Shown here one piece after another: positions 30,664 to 35,432 of a DNA stretch of 35,432 bases (its first letter is position 1; every line of letters begins with the position of its first letter). Both the position numbers and the translations under genes were made by a program. The DNA is from Nitrospinota bacterium (lineage in GTDB: Bacteria; UBA8248). The notes under the pieces are model-generated. The model worked only from the letters and a program-made list of their open reading frames with translations, did no database searches and was not told where the DNA came from. The stretch is taken from positions 1-35,432 of the forward strand of contig JAPPHK010000072.1 in assembly GCA_028820795.1 (NCBI GenBank). The letters are read 5' to 3'.

Positions 30664-30713
30664 CTTATGGATCGGGCTCCGAGTTGAAAACTTTCCGAAT
30701 CGGCTGAACCCGC

Positions 30714-32306
30714 TCAAGCCTTCCTCCCCCAGCCGCCCCCGCCGGGCGTTTCCAGTCGTATCCTGTCCCCGCGTTTCGCCGAGAGACGGGCCTTGCCGGA
30801 GAATCGCCTCTCCTCACCCCCGCTGATGAGCAGATTCCTGCCTTTCATGCCCGCCTCGCCCCCATTGAGAGGCCAGGGCGCCTTGTCGCGCCGCTCCGTC
30901 ATGAACGAGACGGTGGCGTCGCCCAGCAGTTCGATCTCGCGGATGATGCCGTCGCCGCCGCGGTGCCTGCCCGCACCGCCGCTGCCCCGGCGGACGGTGT
31001 AGCGGCTCACCCGGAACGGATAGGCGTGTTCGAGCGCTTCGATGGGGGTGTTGAGCGTGTTGGTCAGATGGGTATGGATGGCGTCTTCGCCTGCGCCCCA
31101 GGGACCTCCGCCCATGCCGCCGCCCGTGGTCTCATAATATGCGTACGGACGGCCCTGCCGGGGGCCTGCGCGGTGGTCCATACCCCCGACCGTGAGGTTG
31201 TTCATCGTGCCGCACGACGCTGCGGGTATCTTGCCGGGACAGGCTTTCGCGAGCGCGCCCAGTATCACGTCCACCATTCGCTGGCTCGTCTCCACGTTTC
31301 CCCCGGCGACGGCGGCGGGAAACTCGGCGTTCACCACCGTGCCCGAGGGCGCGACGACCTCGACGGGATTCATGCACCCCGAATTGTTCGGGATGTCGTA
31401 GGGCACGAGACAGCGCAGGGCGTAGTAGGCCGCAGTCCTGGCGATGGATTCCACCGCGTTCACGCTGCCCTGCGTCTGGGGAGCGGAGCCGGTGTAGTCC
31501 ACGCGCATTTTCGAGCCGCGCACCGTGATCTCCACCCGTATCGGCACGAAGCCGCTGCCGAAACCGTCGTCGTCCATGTAATCTTGGAATAAGTACCGCC
31601 CGTCGGGGATGTCCCGGATCACGGCCTTGGTCAGCCGCTCGGAGTATTTTTGAAGCTCCACCGTGTAGCGCAGCGTCTCGGCCAGGCCGTGACGCTCGAT
31701 GATCTCGAGGATCCTCCGCTCGCCCACGCGGTTCGCCGCGATTTGCGCGGCGATGTCTCCCCGGCGCTCCTCGGCGGTGCGCACGTTCGCGAGGATGAGC
31801 GCGAAGACGTCTTCCTGCATCTCTCCCCCCCGCACGAGCTTCACCGGCGGGATGACCACCCCGTCCTGGAAAATTTCGGTCGTGATGCTCATCGAGCCCG
31901 GCGCGATGCCGCCCACGTCCGCATGGTGCGCCCGATTGGCCACGTAGTAGATGAGTTTTTCCTTCCCCCGCTCCCTGCCGTATACGGGTGAGATCATCGT
32001 GATGTCCGGCAGGTGGTTTCCTCCGCGAAAAGGGTCGTTCAGCACGACCACGTCGCCCGGCTCGAGCGCCATCCGCTCTATGACGTATTCCACCGACATC
32101 GGCATGGACCCCAGGTGGGCGGGCAAATGCGCCGCCTGCGCCGCCATCCGGCCCTGCACGTCGAAGATGGCGCAAGAGTAATCCTTGCGCTCCTTGATGT
32201 TCGGGGAGAACGAGGAGCGGCACAGCGCCACGCCCATCTCTTCAGAGGCCGCAAAGAACAGGTTGCGGAAGACTTCCAGGAGTATCGGGTCGTACGTTTT
32301 CGCCAT
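30714..32306 (-). CDS. hyuB: Hydantoinase B / oxoprolinase-family subunit HyuB
   Basis: Beta subunit of an ATP-dependent hydantoinase/oxoprolinase-type amidohydrolase, 530 aa, full length. The opening YDPILLEVFRNLFFAASEEMGVAL, then ERKDYSCAIFD, DVVVLNDPFRGGNHLPDITM and ANRAHHADVGGIAPGSM are hallmark segments, the last with possible metal-binding histidines. A Gly-rich C-terminal part (TTGGGMGGGPWGAGEDAIHTH, GGEAGMKGRNLL, ETPGGGGWG) completes it. GAAGG lies four bases before the ATG, inside the end of hyuA, with 9 bp between the genes. The partner HyuA supplies the ATPase domain. The substrate (hydantoin, N-methylhydantoin, 5-oxoproline, a ketone for carboxylation) is undetermined. No acetone carboxylase gamma subunit is seen. 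Confidence 0.94.
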   Translation of the reverse strand: MAKTYDPILLEVFRNLFFAASEEMGVALCRSSFSPNIKERKDYSCAIFDVQGRMAAQAAHLPAHLGSMPMSVEYVIERMALEPGDVVVLNDPFRGGNHLPDITMISPVYGRERGKEKLIYYVANRAHHADVGGIAPGSMSITTEIFQDGVVIPPVKLVRGGEMQEDVFALILANVRTAEERRGDIAAQIAANRVGERRILEIIERHGLAETLRYTVELQKYSERLTKAVIRDIPDGRYLFQDYMDDDGFGSGFVPIRVEITVRGSKMRVDYTGSAPQTQGSVNAVESIARTAAYYALRCLVPYDIPNNSGCMNPVEVVAPSGTVVNAEFPAAVAGGNVETSQRMVDVILGALAKACPGKIPAASCGTMNNLTVGGMDHRAGPRQGRPYAYYETTGGGMGGGPWGAGEDAIHTHLTNTLNTPIEALEHAYPFRVSRYTVRRGSGGAGRHRGGDGIIREIELLGDATVSFMTERRDKAPWPLNGGEAGMKGRNLLISGGEERRFSGKARLSAKRGDRIRLETPGGGGWGRKA

Positions 32307-32315
32307 CGCGCCTTC

Positions 32316-34331
32316 TCAGCCCGAGTTCTTCAAAACGAGATTGCCCCACTCATCCACCTGGCAATCCCAGCCCGGAGGGACGACCGTCGTCGCGCTGAAC
32401 TCACACACCAGCGCCGGGCCCTCGAAACGGTTTCCGCGGGAAAACCCATCCCGCGCATATACGGAACCATCGATTTGTTTTCCGGCGAAAACCATCTTCC
32501 GGCTCCCCATGAGCGCACCGGAAACGTCCTTTCGAGCTTTCGGAAGCCTTCTGGTGGGCGGACGCTCCACTTCGCCGACGCCCCGGACTCTCAGCGTCAC
32601 GATCTCGACCGGACTCTCGGGGCTTGCGGTGCCGAAGCGCTCATCGTGCGATGCATCGAACGCCGCCCGCAGGCTCTCCCGCAGGTCCACGCCCGCTTCG
32701 GGCTGGTAGGGAAGCGTCAATTCATACGATTGCCCGAGATAGCGCATATCGATGAAGAGCGAAAAGACGGGCTTTGGAAATCCCTCGAATTTCAAATCCT
32801 CGCGCCCTTTTCGCAGCAAGGGCGAAAAGTGGCTTGCGAGGGTTTTCTTGCTCAGCCCCTCGAGTGGAAGCAGCACCGTCCGGGCGTAGTCCTTCACCAC
32901 GTCCGCCGTCAGCATGCCTCGTGCGGAGAGGATCCCCGGGTCACCCGGGACGACGACGTGGGGAATCCCCAGAATCTCCGCCAGGGAACAGGCGTGCATC
33001 GCCCCTGCGCCGCCGAAGGAGATGAGGGCGAACCGGCGCGGATCGTGGCCGCGCTCCACGCTGATGAGGCGAATCGCGCGCGCCATGTGCTGGTTGGCGA
33101 CGCGGATGACGCCCTCGGCCGCCTGCCGTTCGTCCAGGCGCAGGGACTTCGCCAGGCGCGCGATACCGGCTTTCACCGGCTCCATATCGAGACTCATCCT
33201 GCCGCCCAGGAACTGTTCGGGATCGAGGCGGCCCAGGAAAAGGTTCGCATCCGTGACGGTGACCTGATCCCCCTTGCCGTAGCATATCGGCCCCGGATCG
33301 GCCCCCGCGCTCTGGGGGCCGACGGCCAGAGCGCCTCCCGGATCGACCCGGGCGATGGAGCCGCCGCCGGCGCCTACCGTGTGAATGTCGATGAGGGGAA
33401 CCCGGATCGGGCAACCGGCCACCTCGGTCTCCGCCGTGAAGCCGACCCCGCCGTGCAGCAAGGACACGTCCGTACTCGTTCCGCCCATATCGAACGCGAT
33501 CGCATTCTCGAAACCCGCTCGTCTCGCCACCTCGTACGCCCCCACGACCCCGCCGGCGGGACCGGACAGAATGGTCCGGATGGCCTCCTCGCCCGCCATC
33601 GTGCTCGAAATGATGCCGCCGTTGCTCTGCATGATGCGCAAGCGGCCGGAACCCAGGCGCACCTCCAGATCCTTCAGGTACCTGTTCATCATGGGAGACA
33701 CGTAGGCGTTCACGCACGTGGTGCTCATCCGCTCGTACTCCCTGAACTCAGGCAAAACCTGGCTGGACATCGAAACGTGAATGCCGCTCCGCCGGACCGC
33801 GTCGGCCACTTTCTCTTCATGAGACGGGTTCGCGTAAGAGTGCAGCAGGCAGATGGCGACGGACTCGACGCCCGCTTTTTTGAGTTTTCGATTCAGCGCT
33901 TTCACCTCTGACGCCTTCAGGCGCAGGAGCTCGCCGCCCTTTTCATCCAGACGCTCCGCCACGCCCAGCCTGAGTTCTCTCGGCACCAGGGCCTGCGGTC
34001 TGCGATACGCGAGATTGTAGAGTTCTTTCCGGTTCTGGCGGCCGATCTCGATCAGGTCCTCGAAACCGGCCGTCGTCACCAGTGCGGTTTTCGCTCCCCG
34101 GCGGGTGAGCAGCGCGTTCGTCGCCACGGTGGAGCCGTGGGTGATGTCCAGAGCGACGCCGCGGCCATCGAGTATCTCTTCCAGCCCACGCAAGATGGCG
34201 CGCTCGGGCGCATCGGGCGTGGAGGGCACTTTGTGGACGCGCACCCGTGCGCCGTCGAACGAGATGAAATCCGTAAAGGTACCGCCCGTGTCGACGCCGA
34301 TCCGAAGCGTCGTTTTTTGACGTCCGGGCAT
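32316..34331 (-). CDS. hyuA: Hydantoinase A / oxoprolinase-family ATPase subunit HyuA
   Basis: Alpha subunit of about 671 aa with an actin-like ATPase fold. The N-terminal phosphate loop is GVDTGGTFTDF, HGSTVATNALLTRRGAKTAL follows, the second phosphate loop is AFDMGGTSTDVSLLHGG, and DIHTVGAGGGSIARVDPGGAL is highly conserved in the family. RISFGGAGAMHACSLAE-type sequence (ALISFGGAGAMHA) and the C-terminal beta domain VCEFSATTVVPPGW follow. ATG 34331 overlaps the 2-hydroxyacid dehydrogenase stop (TGATG). GTG 34334 is the track start. It works with HyuB to hydrolyse or carboxylate a small cyclic or ketone substrate using ATP. Confidence 0.94.
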   Translation of the reverse strand: MPGRQKTTLRIGVDTGGTFTDFISFDGARVRVHKVPSTPDAPERAILRGLEEILDGRGVALDITHGSTVATNALLTRRGAKTALVTTAGFEDLIEIGRQNRKELYNLAYRRPQALVPRELRLGVAERLDEKGGELLRLKASEVKALNRKLKKAGVESVAICLLHSYANPSHEEKVADAVRRSGIHVSMSSQVLPEFREYERMSTTCVNAYVSPMMNRYLKDLEVRLGSGRLRIMQSNGGIISSTMAGEEAIRTILSGPAGGVVGAYEVARRAGFENAIAFDMGGTSTDVSLLHGGVGFTAETEVAGCPIRVPLIDIHTVGAGGGSIARVDPGGALAVGPQSAGADPGPICYGKGDQVTVTDANLFLGRLDPEQFLGGRMSLDMEPVKAGIARLAKSLRLDERQAAEGVIRVANQHMARAIRLISVERGHDPRRFALISFGGAGAMHACSLAEILGIPHVVVPGDPGILSARGMLTADVVKDYARTVLLPLEGLSKKTLASHFSPLLRKGREDLKFEGFPKPVFSLFIDMRYLGQSYELTLPYQPEAGVDLRESLRAAFDASHDERFGTASPESPVEIVTLRVRGVGEVERPPTRRLPKARKDVSGALMGSRKMVFAGKQIDGSVYARDGFSRGNRFEGPALVCEFSATTVVPPGWDCQVDEWGNLVLKNSG

Positions 34332-35341
34332 CACCGCCTCCTGTTGCGCCAGGCTTCGGGGTTCAGCAAATCAGGGGGGCGCTTGCCGAGCAGATAGGCT
34401 TTTACGTTTCTCTCCACGCGATCTGAAACCGCGTCCCGGCCCAGATCGGTGTTCGTGCCCAGGTGCGGCATCATGACGACGTTCTTCATCCGCAGGAGCC
34501 CCGGGTGCGGCCTGGGTTCATTCTCGAACACGTCCAGCCCAGCACCTCCGAGGCGGCCCGAGCGGAGCGCTTCGACCAGGGCTTCCTCGTCCAGGATCGG
34601 CCCCCGGGCGGTGTTGATGACGACGGCCCCTTTTTTCATGCGGGCGAACTCGTCCGCTCCGATGATATGGCGCGTCTCATCGTTCAGGGCGAGGTGCACG
34701 CTCAGGAAATCGGATTCGCGCAGCAGCCTGCCGAATGAGCGGTACGAGACGCCCGTCTGCTTCTCCACCTCGGGGCTTTTCCTGTTCCGGCTCCAGTAGC
34801 GGACCTTCATGCCGAACGAATTCGCCATGCGCGCCACGGCGCAGCCGATGCGCCCCAGGCCGATGATGCCCAGGACCCTTCCGTTCAGGCCCCGGCCCTC
34901 CAGCAACGTGGGCGTCCAGCCCTTCCATCGCCCCGTTCTGATATACGTATCCGCCTCCACGACCCGCCTGCTCACCGCGAGCAGGAGCGACATGGCGCAT
35001 TCCGCCGTGGGCTCCGTGACGACGCCGGGCGTGTTCGTGGCCAAGATTCCCCGCCTCGTAATCTCTTCCAGGTCGAGATTGTTGAAGCCGACACCGCAGT
35101 TCGCGACCAGCTTGAGACGCGGCGCGGCGTCGAGAAAATCGGCGTCTATCTCGTCTCCCACCATGGAGATGAGAACGTCCGCACCGCGCACGGCGCGCCG
35201 GTAGCCGGCGGGGCTCGGCTTCACGTCTTTCGCGTGCATGACGAAGTCGGAGGTGCGTTTCAGATCTGCAAAATGATGCGGCGGAAACTTGCGGGAGAGG
35301 AATACGCGCGGAAGAACGCCCGGGGATCCTTCACTACTCAT
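34331..35341 (-). CDS. D-isomer-specific 2-hydroxyacid dehydrogenase
   Basis: NAD(P)-dependent reductase of 2-oxoacids, or oxidoreductase of D-2-hydroxyacids, about 336 aa. The nucleotide-binding motif is GIIGLGRIGCAVARMANSFG. The catalytic Arg is in INTARGPILDEEALVEAL, a Glu lies in LDVFENEP and the catalytic His is in MMPHLGTNT. The track starts at 35416, but ATG 35341 starts two bases after the upstream aminotransferase stop and gives the family length. Glyoxylate/hydroxypyruvate reductase or phosphoglycerate dehydrogenase-like are alternatives; there is no ACT domain. Its stop overlaps hyuA, so it belongs to the hyuAB operon. Confidence 0.92.
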   Translation of the reverse strand: MSSEGSPGVLPRVFLSRKFPPHHFADLKRTSDFVMHAKDVKPSPAGYRRAVRGADVLISMVGDEIDADFLDAAPRLKLVANCGVGFNNLDLEEITRRGILATNTPGVVTEPTAECAMSLLLAVSRRVVEADTYIRTGRWKGWTPTLLEGRGLNGRVLGIIGLGRIGCAVARMANSFGMKVRYWSRNRKSPEVEKQTGVSYRSFGRLLRESDFLSVHLALNDETRHIIGADEFARMKKGAVVINTARGPILDEEALVEALRSGRLGGAGLDVFENEPRPHPGLLRMKNVVMMPHLGTNTDLGRDAVSDRVERNVKAYLLGKRPPDLLNPEAWRNRRR

Positions 35342-35343
35342 TT

Positions 35344-35432
35344 TCACAACCGCTTCACGGCATCCGCGATCCGGTCCACGGCCCGCTCCAGATTCTCCAC
35401 GCTGTTGGCGAAGCACATTCTCAGGTGCTTGT
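35344..35432 (-). CDS. C-terminal end of a class I/II PLP aminotransferase (partial)
   Basis: Only the last 28 codons are inside the window and the gene continues past its right edge. The readable sequence KHLRMCFANSVENLERAVDR and the following IADAVKRL match the end of aspartate aminotransferase-fold enzymes, where R(F/M)xxANSxENLxxAxxRI is typical. It ends at TGA 35344-35346, two bases before the start of the 2-hydroxyacid dehydrogenase, so it is the upstream member of that operon. An amino acid to 2-oxoacid to hydroxyacid route is a natural reading of the pair. It is too short for the ORF track. Confidence 0.7.
   Translation of the reverse strand, partial: KHLRMCFANSVENLERAVDRIADAVKRL

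Noticed and set aside
32013-33911. 632-aa plus-strand ORF opposite hyuA and hyuB
   Set aside because: Same reason: antisense shadow across two clear genes, with no recognisable motif.

Overview
The window looks like part of a chromosome from a Gram-negative, non-model bacterium. It carries the MEP isoprenoid enzymes, exonuclease VII, a lytic transglycosylase, an Isc/Nif-type iron-sulfur block and a molybdopterin oxidoreductase. The order xseA-xseB-ispA-dxs-tlyA is common in deltaproteobacterial-type lineages and their relatives, but I cannot place the organism from sequence alone. Base composition, judged by eye, is uneven. About 4.5-8.0 kb is noticeably AT-richer than about 19-35 kb, which is clearly GC-rich. 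TTG and GTG starts are frequent. No rRNA, tRNA, phage gene, transposase gene or CRISPR array was seen.

Layout. 0.1-2.0 kb (minus strand): a type II restriction-modification pair, an amino-methyltransferase followed by an Eco29kI-like GIY-YIG nuclease. 2.4-3.2 kb: an unrecognised coiled-coil plus beta protein. 3.4-4.5 kb: rlmN. 4.6-8.0 kb (plus strand): a HAD phosphatase, a small membrane/lipoprotein-like ORF coupled to a membrane-anchored SLT transglycosylase, and an endonuclease III homologue coupled to an EamA transporter. 8.1-11.6 kb (minus): a 569-aa unknown protein, a VOC protein and an acyl-CoA dehydrogenase whose usual catalytic Glu is Asp. 11.75-13.5 kb (plus): an SbcD/Mre11-like nuclease and ComB, meeting tlyA at shared TTAA stop codons. 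13.5-20.8 kb (minus): an M29-like metallopeptidase, folD, xseA, xseB, ispA, dxs and tlyA, tightly packed. 21.0-24.3 kb (plus): Nudix, a terminator, then cysE-iscS-iscU-gyrI-like, which reads as cysteine synthesis feeding cysteine desulfuration and Fe-S assembly. 24.9-35.4 kb (minus): the end of a class I aminotransferase, a 2-hydroxyacid dehydrogenase, hyuA, hyuB, a class IV aminotransferase, greA, a diheme cytochrome b and a fused ferredoxin-molybdopterin oxidoreductase.

The most unusual structure is a family of modular palindromic repeats in the intergenic spaces around the molybdoenzyme genes (24.33-24.78, 27.84-28.07 and 30.48-30.66 kb). Three copies share an identical core of nearly 40 bp built from two CATATATG-centred palindromes. 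One copy has outer inverted repeats and a perfect 7-bp flanking direct repeat, which suggests a mobile MITE-like element. Another copy lies inside the cytochrome b-molybdoenzyme gene pair, directly upstream of the ribosome binding site, and carries a swapped hairpin module.
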